This document shows positions 8,214 through 17,360 of a DNA stretch of 64,000 bases, piece by piece. The stretch's first letter is position 1. The number at the start of each line of letters is the position of its first letter. A program made the translations under genes and the position numbers. This stretch comes from Roseiarcus sp963772555 (GTDB lineage Bacteria > Pseudomonadota > Alphaproteobacteria > Rhizobiales > Beijerinckiaceae), in contig CAVYXQ010000018.1 in NCBI GenBank assembly GCA_963772555.1, forward strand, positions 124,001 to 188,000. The letters run 5' to 3'. The notes under the pieces were generated by a model. The model saw nothing but the letters and a program-made list of their open reading frames with translations. It searched no databases and was not told the DNA's origin.

Positions 8214-10004
8214 ATGCCGACTTACAAGGCGCCGGTCGCCGACACCCTTTTCCTTCTCAACGACGTGTTCGACTACAGCAAATACGCCAACCTTCCGGGT
8301 TTCTCCGAGGCGCCGATCGACGTCGTCGAGGCTGTCCTGAGCGAGGGCGCGAAGTTTGTCGAAGAGGTGATCCAGCCGTTGAACCGCGTCGGCGATATCG
8401 AAGGCTGCAAGCGCCTCGACGACGGCAGCGTCACCACCCCGAAAGGCTTCAGGCAAGCCTATAAGGCGCTGGTCGAGGGCGGTTGGGTCGGGCTCGCCGG
8501 ACAACCGGCGTTCGGCGGTCAAGGTCTGCCGCAGTTTCTCGCCGTGCTGTTCGGCGAATATGAGAATTCGGCCAATCTCGCCTTTTCGATGTACCCGGGC
8601 CTGACGCAGGGAGCGGTCGCGGCGCTGACGGTCCACGGCAGCGAGGAATTGAAGGCGCGCTATCTGCCTAAGATGACGACCGGCGAGTGGACCGGCACGA
8701 TGAATCTGACCGAGCCGCATTGCGGCACCGATCTCGGCATGATCAAGACGAAAGCGATCCCGGAGCCCGACGGCTCCTATGCCATCACCGGCCAGAAGAT
8801 CTTCATCTCCGCCGGCGAGCACGATCTCGCCGACAACATCATCCACCTCGTCCTCGCCCGCATCGAAGGCGCGCCGCCAGGGGTGAAGGGGATCTCGCTC
8901 TTTCTCGTGCCGAAATTCCTGCCCGACGCCGACGGTAAGCCCGGCCAGCGCAATGGCGTCGTCTGCGGTTCGATCGAGCACAAGATGGGCATTCACGGCA
9001 ATTCAACCGCCGTCCTCAATTACGACGGGGCGAAAGGCTGGCTGGTCGGCGAGGCGCATCGCGGCCTTCCGGCGATGTTCGTGATGATGAACGGGGCGCG
9101 TCTCGGCGTGGCGGTGCAGGGGCTTTCGATTTCCGAGGTCGCCTATCAGAACGCCGCGGCTTACGCGAAGGAGCGGCGGCAGGGTCGTTCGCTGAAGGGG
9201 CCGGCCGAACCCGAGAAGCCAGCGGACATCCTGCTCGTCCATCCCGACGTGCGCCGCATGCTGCTCGAGGTGCGCGCTTTCAACGAGGCGGCGCGTGCGC
9301 TGATGGTTTGGATCGCGCTCTCCGAGGACGAAGCGCTCCATGCGCCCGACGAGAAGACGCGCCAGGCGGCCGACGACCGGCTGGGCCTCATGACCCCGGT
9401 CCTCAAAGGCGTCTTCACCGACCTCGGCTTCGCCAACGCCGTCAAGGCCCAACAGGTGCTCGGGGGCCACGGCTATATCGCCGAATGGGGCATGGAGCAG
9501 TTCGTCCGCGACGCCCGCATCTCGATGATCTACGAGGGCGCGAACGGCGTTCAGGCGATCGATCTCGTCGGCCGCAAGCTGCCGAAGGACGGCGGCCGAG
9601 CGATCATGGCCCTTTTCGGCGAAATCTCGCAATTCCTCGCGTCCGCGAAGGACGACGCGGAGCTTTCGCCCTATCTCGACGGGCTGAAGAGCGCGCTCGG
9701 CCATTTGCAGCAGGCAAGCCTCTGGCTGTCGAAAAACGGCCTCGCCGACCCCAACAACGCCGGCGCGGCCTCAAACGACTATATGCATCTCCTCGGCCTC
9801 ACGGCGCTCGGCTACATGTGGGGCCGGATCGTCAAAGCCGTGCTCGCCCGGCAGGCGCGGGGCGACAGCAACCCGGCCCTCGACGCCAAATTGACGCTCG
9901 CGAAGTTCTTCAGCGAGCGTATGCTGCCAGAAACGGGCGCGCAGCTGGCCCGGCTCACCGCCGGAGCGGCGGCGCTGATGGCGCTTCCGGCCGAAGCTTT
10001 CTGA
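8214..10004 (+). CDS. Acyl-CoA dehydrogenase (DmdC-like long form)
   Basis: This FAD-dependent enzyme introduces the alpha,beta double bond into acyl-CoA thioesters. The start at ATG 8214 has GAGGAAAAG upstream and gives 596 residues, the size of the long-form family that includes methylmercaptopropionyl-CoA dehydrogenase (DmdC). Visible elements are the N-terminal DTLFLLNDVFDYS, MNLTEPHCGTDLG in the FAD-binding beta domain, GQKIFISAGEHD, and the C-terminal QVLGGHGYIAEWGMEQFVRD with MIYEGANGVQAIDL, which contains the catalytic Glu position. It opens a beta-oxidation run with a GFA protein, thiolase and FadB/FadJ-type gene. The natural substrate cannot be read from sequence. Confidence 0.93.
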   Translation: MPTYKAPVADTLFLLNDVFDYSKYANLPGFSEAPIDVVEAVLSEGAKFVEEVIQPLNRVGDIEGCKRLDDGSVTTPKGFRQAYKALVEGGWVGLAGQPAFGGQGLPQFLAVLFGEYENSANLAFSMYPGLTQGAVAALTVHGSEELKARYLPKMTTGEWTGTMNLTEPHCGTDLGMIKTKAIPEPDGSYAITGQKIFISAGEHDLADNIIHLVLARIEGAPPGVKGISLFLVPKFLPDADGKPGQRNGVVCGSIEHKMGIHGNSTAVLNYDGAKGWLVGEAHRGLPAMFVMMNGARLGVAVQGLSISEVAYQNAAAYAKERRQGRSLKGPAEPEKPADILLVHPDVRRMLLEVRAFNEAARALMVWIALSEDEALHAPDEKTRQAADDRLGLMTPVLKGVFTDLGFANAVKAQQVLGGHGYIAEWGMEQFVRDARISMIYEGANGVQAIDLVGRKLPKDGGRAIMALFGEISQFLASAKDDAELSPYLDGLKSALGHLQQASLWLSKNGLADPNNAGAASNDYMHLLGLTALGYMWGRIVKAVLARQARGDSNPALDAKLTLAKFFSERMLPETGAQLARLTAGAAALMALPAEAF

Positions 10005-10033
10005 CGGCGGAAGGAGCAGGATAGGGAGATCCC

Positions 10034-10504
10034 ATGGGCTCAGTAGAAGCGCCGCCGCGCTTGACCGGCGGCTGCCAGTGCGGCGCGGTGCGTTATGCGC
10101 TGACCGCGCGTCCAAAGGGCTCGGCCATCTGCCATTGTCGGATGTGCCAGAAGGCCGGCGGCGCTCCGTTCATGGCTTTCACCGCGGGCGTGCGCCGGGA
10201 GGACTTCGTTTTCACCCGCGGCGCGCCGGCGATCTACCGCAGCTCGGAGATCGCCGAGCGCGGCTTCTGCGCCGTCTGCGGCACACCGCTGACCTATCGC
10301 CTGAACGGCCGCGACCGCATTTCGGTGACGATCGGCAGTCTCGACCGGCCGGCGGAACTCCCGCCGACGGAACAACTCGGCGTCGAATCTGCGCTGCCCT
10401 GGCTCGCCGACCTCGCGACGCTTCCCGCATCGCGGACCGAGGATTGGTTGAAGGCGATCAATGCCGCAGAGGCTGGCAGCCGCCAGCATCCAGATCACGA
10501 TTAA
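10034..10504 (+). CDS. GFA-family (glutathione-dependent formaldehyde-activating-like) zinc protein
   Basis: This 156-residue protein has the CENP-V/GFA fold that binds structural and catalytic zinc. Cysteine motifs are visible in order: GGCQCGAVRY near residue 13, ICHCRMCQKAGG near 34 and GFCAVCGTPLTY near 78. Many members are not true formaldehyde-glutathione enzymes, so the family name should not be taken as function. It sits 30 bases after the acyl-CoA dehydrogenase and about 60 before the thiolase, within the fatty-acid oxidation operon. Confidence 0.85.
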   Translation: MGSVEAPPRLTGGCQCGAVRYALTARPKGSAICHCRMCQKAGGAPFMAFTAGVRREDFVFTRGAPAIYRSSEIAERGFCAVCGTPLTYRLNGRDRISVTIGSLDRPAELPPTEQLGVESALPWLADLATLPASRTEDWLKAINAAEAGSRQHPDHD

Positions 10505-10567
10505 CCCGCCGGTTTCCGGACGGGAGAGAGCAAAAGCCGCGGCCATGCGCCGCACGGAGAAAACAGC

Positions 10568-11777
<1,210 letters not shown>

Positions 11778-11798
11778 AATCAGGGACGGAGACCGATC

Positions 11799-14006
11799 AT
11801 GAACCTTGTCAATTTTCGTCTCGAAACCGACGCCGACGGCATTGCGCTGGCGACCTGGGACAGCCCAGGCCGTTCGATGAACGTGGTGACGCCGGAAGTG
11901 GTCGCCGAGTTGGCGACGATCGTCGACAGGATCGCCACCGATGCGGCGATCAAGGGCGCCGTCTTCACCTCGGGCAAGGAGGGCTTCTCCGGCGGCGCCG
12001 ATCTGACCATGCTGAAGACGGCGGGCGACGAATACGCCCGCCTCGCCAAGGTGGAAGGCGAGAAGGCGGCGATGCGCGCCTTCGTCGACCGGGTGAAGCA
12101 ATTGTCGCTGACGTTCCGGCGCCTCGAGACCTGCGGCAAGCCGGTCGCCGCCGCGATCAACGGCGTCTGCATGGGCGGCGGTTTCGAGCTCGCGCTCGCC
12201 TGCCACTATCGCATCGTCGCCGATGACGACAGGGCGCGCGTCGGGCTGCCGGAGATCAAGGTCGGCCTCTTTCCCGGCGGCGGCGGGACGCAGCGGGTGG
12301 CGCGGCTGATGCCGACGCCCGATGCGCTGCAGATGCTGTTCAAAGGCGATCAGATCCGCCCGGCCGCGGCGAAGCGGATGGGCCTCGTGCACGAGGTCGC
12401 GCCGGCCGACCAGGTCGTCGCGCTGGCCAAGGCCTGGGCGAAGGCCAATCCGAACGCAAAAGCGCCGTGGGACGACCCGAAGTTCAAGCTGCCGTCCGGC
12501 AAGGTGTTCTCGCCCCAGGGGATGATGATCTGGCCGCCGGCCAACGCCATCTACCGCCGCGAAACCTATGACAATTATCCCGCCGCCAAGGCGGTGCTGA
12601 AGAGCGTGTTCGAGGGCCTGCAGCTGCCGATGGACCTGGCGCTGGCGGTCGAGAGCAAATATTTCGCCAACATCCTGTTGTCGAGGGAAGCGGCGGCGAT
12701 GATCCGCTCGCTCTTTCTCTCCATGGGCGAGCTGAACAAGGGCGCGCGCCGCCCGGCCGACGTTCCGCCGGTCAAACTCAGGAAGATCGGGGTCATCGGC
12801 GCCGGCTTCATGGGCGCCGGCATCGCCTATGTCTCGGCGGCCGCCGGCCTTGAGGTCGTGCTCATCGACCGCGACCAGGAATCGGCCGACAAGGGCAAGG
12901 CCTATTCGGACAAGGTCATGAGCTCGCAGATCGCCAAGGGCCGCGCCAAGACGGCCGACAAGGACGCCCTGCTCGCGCGCATCCATGCGACCGCGGATTA
13001 TGCCGAGCTCAAGGCCTGCGATTTCGTCATCGAGGCGGTGTTCGAGGATCGCGCGGTCAAGGCCGAGGCGACGAAGAAGGCGCAGGCCGTGCTCGGTCCT
13101 GACGTCGTCTTCGCCAGCAACACGTCGACGCTGCCGATCGCCTCTCTCGCCGAGACTTCGCTCAAGCCCGAGAATTTCATCGGCGTGCATTTCTTCTCGC
13201 CGGTCGAGAAGATGATGCTGACCGAGATCATCATGGGCGAGAAGACGGACGCGAAGGCGCTGGCGACGGCGATGGACTATGTGCGGGCGATCAAGAAGAC
13301 GCCGATCGTCGTCAACGACTGCCGCGGCTTCTACGTCAATCGCTGCGTCGGCAATTACATGGTCGAGGCGCACTCCATGGTGATGGAGGGCGTGCCGCCG
13401 GCGATGATCGAAAACGCCGCCAAGATGGCCGGGATGCCGGTCGGGCCGCTGGCGCTCAATGACGAGGTCGGCATCGATCTCAGCTGGAGAATCCTGCAGG
13501 CCGCCGAGAAGGACTTGGGGCCGGGCGCGGTCGATCCGGCGCAGAAGAAACTCATCGAGACGCTGGTGGTGAAGGACCAGCGTTTCGGCCGCAAGAACGG
13601 CAAGGGCTTCTACGACTATCCGGCGAACGGGCCGAAGAGCCTGTGGCCGGGCCTGGCGGCCATCGTCGGCAAGCGGCTCGACCCGGATGCGTTGAGCGTC
13701 AGGGACCTCAAGGATCGCTTCTTGTTCACAGCTGCGCTCGAGGCGGCGCGCTGCCTGTTCGAGGGGGTCGTCACCGACCCGCGCGAGGCCGACGTCGGCT
13801 CGATCCTCGGCTTCGGCTACGCGCCCTATACCGGCGGCACGCTCTCGTTCATCGACGGCATGGGGCTGAAGACGTTCGTTCAGCGCGCCAAGGAGCTGGC
13901 GGCGAAATACGGCCCGCGTTTCGAGCCGAGCGGGAAGCTCGTGGAGATGGCCGAGCGCGGCGAGACGTTCTACGGAAGCTACGGCGAGGGGCGCAAAGCG
14001 GCTTAG
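11799..14006 (+). CDS. fadJ: 3-hydroxyacyl-CoA dehydrogenase / enoyl-CoA hydratase multifunctional protein
   Basis: This 735-residue protein carries out the two middle steps of beta-oxidation. The N-terminal crotonase domain (about residues 1-200) shows GKPVAAAINGVCMGGGFELALACHYR and LPEIKVGLFPGGGGTQR with the catalytic glutamates. The NAD-binding domain begins near residue 328 with IGVIGAGFMGAGIAYVSA. The 3-hydroxyacyl-CoA dehydrogenase signature is in NDCRGFYVNR, with the catalytic His in IGVHFFSPVEKM. A duplicated C-terminal domain ends the chain. The start is ATG 11799, 22 bases after the thiolase stop, which fits an operon. FadJ and FadB cannot be separated by sequence alone here. Confidence 0.95.
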   Translation: MNLVNFRLETDADGIALATWDSPGRSMNVVTPEVVAELATIVDRIATDAAIKGAVFTSGKEGFSGGADLTMLKTAGDEYARLAKVEGEKAAMRAFVDRVKQLSLTFRRLETCGKPVAAAINGVCMGGGFELALACHYRIVADDDRARVGLPEIKVGLFPGGGGTQRVARLMPTPDALQMLFKGDQIRPAAAKRMGLVHEVAPADQVVALAKAWAKANPNAKAPWDDPKFKLPSGKVFSPQGMMIWPPANAIYRRETYDNYPAAKAVLKSVFEGLQLPMDLALAVESKYFANILLSREAAAMIRSLFLSMGELNKGARRPADVPPVKLRKIGVIGAGFMGAGIAYVSAAAGLEVVLIDRDQESADKGKAYSDKVMSSQIAKGRAKTADKDALLARIHATADYAELKACDFVIEAVFEDRAVKAEATKKAQAVLGPDVVFASNTSTLPIASLAETSLKPENFIGVHFFSPVEKMMLTEIIMGEKTDAKALATAMDYVRAIKKTPIVVNDCRGFYVNRCVGNYMVEAHSMVMEGVPPAMIENAAKMAGMPVGPLALNDEVGIDLSWRILQAAEKDLGPGAVDPAQKKLIETLVVKDQRFGRKNGKGFYDYPANGPKSLWPGLAAIVGKRLDPDALSVRDLKDRFLFTAALEAARCLFEGVVTDPREADVGSILGFGYAPYTGGTLSFIDGMGLKTFVQRAKELAAKYGPRFEPSGKLVEMAERGETFYGSYGEGRKAA

Positions 14007-14125
14007 CCGGCCGACGCGTTGTTCGCTCAGCGCGTCGATCGCTCGACGACGGTCGTCACGGCAGGCTTGCGCGCCGCCGAGCGGGCGCCTATAAGACGGC
14101 CCTGCCCGCTACGCGGGCGACATGT

Positions 14126-14202
14126 CGGAGTGTAGCGCAGCCTGGTAGCGCACCTCGTTCGGGACGAGGGGGTCGGAGGTTCGAATCCTCTCACTCCGAC
14201 CA
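14126..14202 (+). tRNA. tRNA-Pro (anticodon CGG)
   Basis: The 77-nt cloverleaf is complete. The acceptor stem is CGGAGTG/CACTCCG, the D stem GCGC/GCGC with AGCCTGGTA in the loop, and the anticodon stem CCTCG/CGAGG with loop TTCGGGA (anticodon CGG). The T arm contains TTCGAAT. The discriminator is A and the CCA is encoded at 14200-14202. The 3' 47 bases recur at 17046-17092, which marks this gene as an integration site. Confidence 0.97.
14156..14202. repeat. Attachment-site repeat, left copy (in tRNA-Pro)
   Basis: The 3' portion of the tRNA gene, from the anticodon arm to CCA, matches 17046-17092 at 46 of 47 positions; the only difference is T14191 against G17081. The left copy completes the functional tRNA. 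This pattern is the classic footprint of integrase-mediated insertion into a tRNA 3' end. Confidence 0.8.
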
Positions 14203-14211
14203 TCAATCCTC

Positions 14212-14380
14212 TTAACGAATCAAAGTCTTCCCTGCTTGGGCCAGAAGCGGTTCAGGGCGACCGGGACAGTTATCGGGACAGAAACGCTTCCCGCTTAAGA
14301 GACGGTGATGCGGCTGGAACGACTGAAGACTGTCGCCGAGGCAAACTGCGAACAAGAGGCGCTTAGCTGGTCGTGTACTA
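14212..14380. other. Left flank of island, no gene
   Basis: These 169 bases lie between the tRNA and the IS element. They contain two copies of CGGGACAG within 20 bases (14262-14282), a motif that recurs just inside the right end at 16944-16962. No integrase fragment could be read. Confidence 0.4.
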
Positions 14381-15215
14381 GGGTGTGGACTCAATTGATC
14401 CAATAGCAGAGCGCGGCGATCAGGCAGAGGCCGGCGAGGAAGTTGCGGGCGGTTTTGTCGTATCGGGTCGCGATGGCGCGAAAGTCCTTCAAGCGGCAGA
14501 AGGTGCGCTCGATGACGTTGCGGAGACGGTAGAGTTCGGCGTCAAAGGGAAAGCGGCGCTTACGATGGGACTTGTTGGGGATGACCGGTTCCGTGCCGCG
14601 CTCATCGAGGAAGGAGCGCAAGTGATCGGCGTCGTAGCCCTTGTCGGCGATGGTGTGTTTGCTCGGGCCGATCGAGGCGAGCAGAGGCGCAGCGCCTTTG
14701 ATGTCGGCGACGTTTCCGCCGGTCAGCAGGAAGGCGCGCGGCCTGCCTTCTGCATCGACGAGGGCATGGATTTTCGTCGTGCGGCCGCCACGCGAGCGGC
14801 CGATGGCTTGGTCTTCGGACCCCCTTTTTGGGCGCCGCTCGCCGAGCGATGCGCCTTCACCGCCGAACTGTCGATCATGACGAGGGCCGGAGGATCGGCA
14901 TGTTCGACGAGAGCGGCGAACAGACGCTGCCACAGACCGCGCCGGCTCCAACGATTGTACCGGTTGAAGACCGTCGTATACGGCCCGTATTCTTCGGGAA
15001 GCGCCCGCCATCGACAGCCCTCGCGTAACCGATGGACGATCCCGCTGATGATGCGTCGATCGTCCTGCCGCTCCGGCCCGGTGTGGACCATCGGAAGATG
15101 CGGCGCGAGCGCCGCAAATTGTTCATCCGTCAGCCAAAAATTGTCCGCCACGAATCAAGCCCTCCATACGGACTTGAATCACGACAAATCACCCAAATCA
15201 ATTGGGTACACACCC
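14381..15215 (-). mobile_element. IS5-family insertion sequence (IS427-group type), complete
   Basis: The element is about 835 bp and is bounded by imperfect inverted repeats. The left end reads GGGTGTGGACTCAATTGAT from 14381, and the complement of the right end reads GGGTGTGTACCCAATTGAT from 15215. TA on both sides (14379-14380 and 15216-15217) is the probable target duplication. It encodes a two-frame transposase on the minus strand. It is inserted in the tRNA-bracketed island, just upstream of a small open frame. Confidence 0.9.
14391..15151 (-). CDS. IS5-family transposase, two frames joined by -1 frameshift
   Basis: This is a DDE transposase. The upstream frame (15151 to 14723) starts MADNFWLTDEQFAALAPHLP and contains the first catalytic Asp in ALVMIDSSAVKAHRSASG. 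The downstream frame (14391 to about 14830) continues QAIGRSRGGRTTKIHALVD, with the second Asp in ADKGYDAD and the Glu in RNVIERTFCRLKDFR. They overlap at the run AAAAAGGGGG (complement of about 14821-14830), where a -1 shift joins them. Programmed frameshifting at such a run is known for the IS427 group of IS5. This differs from the +1 insertions elsewhere in the window and is probably genuine. Confidence 0.88.
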
Positions 15216-15217
15216 TA

Positions 15218-15418
15218 ATGAAGACGCGTCAATTCGCATCGAGAGATTTGGCAATGGCCCGGAACGCCAAAGCTGGTTTCCGTGTCGTTCTGACGTGGCA
15301 GGACATCGAAGAAATTACGAAGGGAATGGCCGCTGAAAATCACGAAGGCGCGCTTCGTGTTCAGCGAGCGCTAAACGTCGCCGCCGCGATCGGAGACCTT
15401 CTCAAGAATTCAAACTGA
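15218..15418 (+). CDS. Small hypothetical protein abutting the IS end
   Basis: This 66-residue frame starts with ATG directly after the TA target duplication of the IS. It reads as a basic N-terminus, then GFRVVLTWQDIEEITKGMAA and a helical tail AALNVAAAIGDLL-like. The open frame continues upstream into the IS, so the original gene may have been longer and cut by the insertion. I recognise no family. Its reality rests on its composition only. Confidence 0.4.
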   Translation: MKTRQFASRDLAMARNAKAGFRVVLTWQDIEEITKGMAAENHEGALRVQRALNVAAAIGDLLKNSN

Positions 15419-15521
15419 CCCACTACCCAGACAGCGGCTTCCCTTGCTGCGGCGCATGACTGCTAAAGATCGAACAACGGATCGGCACCCGCCGACGCGG
15501 ACGTCAGCAGGAGAAGGCGCC

Positions 15522-15740
15522 ATGACGCTTCGGGCTGCGCTCTTTCTGGCGTTCGCACTTGTCGTCGGCGCCGCCAAGGCGGAAGGGTCTTACGCCGTGA
15601 TGATCCAATGCACGCGTGAGAGCCCCATCGTGTTCGCTCGCTGCGGCGATCGATCGGAAGCCTGCGAAGACCTGATGACCATTTACGCGGGGGACGGTCA
15701 GGCGGATCGATACTGCGGGCCGGACAACTGGCGCATGTAA
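15522..15740 (+). CDS. Small secreted cysteine-containing protein
   Basis: The start at ATG 15522 has AGGAGAAGG upstream and gives 72 residues. A signal peptide (MTLRAALFLAFALVVGAAKA) is followed by a mature part of about 50 residues with four cysteines (IQC, ARC, EAC, RYC), which could form two disulfides in the periplasm. An in-frame ATG at 15444 would give an unlikely basic extension. The function is unknown. It lies in the tRNA-bracketed island. Confidence 0.6.
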   Translation: MTLRAALFLAFALVVGAAKAEGSYAVMIQCTRESPIVFARCGDRSEACEDLMTIYAGDGQADRYCGPDNWRM

Positions 15741-15838
15741 GTGCCGGTGGAACCGGTGCCGGGTTGGAGGGTGGCGCCGTCGCGTTGAAGCCCAACCGTC
15801 GCCGACGAGGGCGCGAGGATGGGCGCTCGTTCCCTGGG

Positions 15839-16549
15839 CTACCCGGCGACCGTGGCATGTCCCGCCCTCGCCCGGCGATGCCCCGCATAGCCGAGGCCCG
15901 CGAAGCCGAGCAGCATCATTATCCAGGTAGAAGGCTCCGGAACGAAGCTGACGCTCAGGCTTGTAATGCTGCCCGAACCATAGAAGAGGGCGATATCGAA
16001 CGGGCCCTCGTACGGTTCTCCCCCAGGAGGTCCGGGAGCATAGTACTGTTCAGCGAGGTCTATTAACATCGACGTCGTATCTCCCGGCGCCGTCAGATAG
16101 GTGAAGGATGTCGTGACATTTCCAGGCAGCGAACCCGTTGGGGTGGAAACGGACGCCTCCGCCCCGAGATAGGTCACGTACATGCATGTGAAAGCGGACC
16201 CCCCGGGACACTCACCAAACGAAACGTAGTCAAAAAGACTGGCTGAGTCTGTCTGATAGCTCGAACTTCCGTCGTTGAAGGCGACGCGACTGGCGGAAGG
16301 CGCCAGGACGCTGGCAGTCCCCCACCCGGGCACATTGATGGAAACTCGGACTGCGGTCCCTGTGAGCGAACTTCCGCTCGAATCCGGCGTGAAGGTCATG
16401 GCGTCCGTATCGTATTCATACGTCAGGACGAATGGGTCCGAATTGTCAAGCGTCCCGGTATATACCGCCTCCATGAGCCTTGCGGCGCTGGGGGATGGGG
16501 ACGCGGCGAGGGCAAAAACCGTGGCGAAAGCAATGGCTTTCCACGACAT
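15839..16549 (-). CDS. PEP-CTERM sorting-domain protein
   Basis: This 236-residue exported protein starts at ATG 16549, where GGGAGG lies upstream. An N-terminal signal peptide, MSWKAIAFATVFALAASPSP, is followed by a serine/threonine-rich beta-type domain and ends in the PEP-CTERM signal. That signal is VPEPSTWIMMLLGFAGLGYA followed by an Arg-rich tail. Such proteins are processed and anchored by an exosortase and are tied to extracellular polysaccharide systems. No exosortase gene is in this window, but the polysaccharide locus lies 15 kb away. Two cysteines flank residues 130-140. Confidence 0.85.
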   Translation of the reverse strand: MSWKAIAFATVFALAASPSPSAARLMEAVYTGTLDNSDPFVLTYEYDTDAMTFTPDSSGSSLTGTAVRVSINVPGWGTASVLAPSASRVAFNDGSSSYQTDSASLFDYVSFGECPGGSAFTCMYVTYLGAEASVSTPTGSLPGNVTTSFTYLTAPGDTTSMLIDLAEQYYAPGPPGGEPYEGPFDIALFYGSGSITSLSVSFVPEPSTWIMMLLGFAGLGYAGHRRARAGHATVAG

Positions 16550-16599
16550 GACGACCTCCCGAAAAGACGATGGAAGCATAGACCGGACAGCGGGGTCCA

Positions 16600-16872
16600 T
16601 CAATACGACATGAAGTCGCGTGGCCCCGGTCGGAAGGCGGGCCTTAAGGGGTGCGAAGCAAGGTCCCTGAACCGCGCGCCACATGGCCGGGAGAAGTCCG
16701 CCCGCCGCTCGCATGACGCCAGTGCCATGAGAACGTCAGGCAGGGCCGCATCCGCGCCGAACCGCGCTATCAGCCTGTCCTGCCGATAGCGCCCGGCCCG
16801 TCCGCATCGCTCGCAGTCGATACGAACGATGTCCGAGGGGAATTCTGCCAGAGAGAGGGAGCCGGGTCGCAT
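16600..16872 (-). CDS. Conserved small hypothetical protein with Cys pair
   Basis: This product of about 90 residues starts at ATG 16872. The central part, FPSDIVRIDCERCGRAGRY followed by RFGADAALPDVLMALAS and CGARFRDL, resembles short hypothetical proteins common in Rhizobiales that carry a CxxC pair and possibly bind zinc. A longer in-frame start at 16977 adds residues of unlike composition and is not preferred. It precedes the PEP-CTERM gene by about 50 bases on the same strand. Confidence 0.65.
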   Translation of the reverse strand: MRPGSLSLAEFPSDIVRIDCERCGRAGRYRQDRLIARFGADAALPDVLMALASCERRADFSRPCGARFRDLASHPLRPAFRPGPRDFMSY

Positions 16873-17045
16873 CGGAGCAGTATCGCCGCCGGGTACATCG
16901 GCCAGAAATACCAGCCGTCCCGCGGCGGCGGTGGCAAGCTCACCGGGACAGAAACGGGACAGAGACCCCATGAACAAAGCAGGACAAACGCGATTGAGCG
17001 TGACGAAAAGCCCTTAATTTTCAGAGGCCATGCGTTGAGACGCAG

Positions 17046-17092
17046 CGTTCGGGACGAGGGGGTCGGAGGTTCGAATCCTCGCACTCCGACCA
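17046..17092. repeat. Attachment-site repeat, right copy (3' tRNA-Pro fragment)
   Basis: This 47-bp copy of the tRNA-Pro 3' end lacks the 5' half and carries a change that breaks the first T-stem pair. It is a displaced fragment, not a working tRNA. With 14156-14202 it defines the ends of a 2.9-kb island. Confidence 0.8.
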
Positions 17093-17360
17093 ATCCATCC
17101 AGCAAGCTCTCCAGATTGCCGTGAAGCTCTTCAAGTCCAGCACCCGCCGCATTCGTCGGAGGCGAGCTCAGCCTGCGGCTTCTCGACTTCTTCCTGAGCG
17201 GCCGTTCAAAAGGTTCGATCTCCGGCGCCCGAGCTGCCGGTCAGCCGCGCGACGCACTTCGTTTCAAACCGTTCCCCCGGCAAATTCTCCTGCCCGACCG
17301 CTTCCGCGGCGGCTGAAATCCCGGTAGGTGCGGGGCCAACCTTTGAAGTCGGGAACACGA

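Noticed and set aside
8082..8464. Continuation of the DUF2093 frame into the next gene
   Set aside because: It overlaps the well-supported acyl-CoA dehydrogenase start, has no conserved residues, and is explained by one inserted base.
14720..14850. Treating the transposase frame change as another GANTC insertion
   Set aside because: It occurs at an A5-G5 run, needs a -1 shift, and is the known arrangement of this IS group.
16770..17105. Minus-strand frame containing VGVRGFEPPTPSSRT
   Set aside because: This peptide is the antisense translation of the tRNA-Pro 3' fragment, a well-known false protein call.
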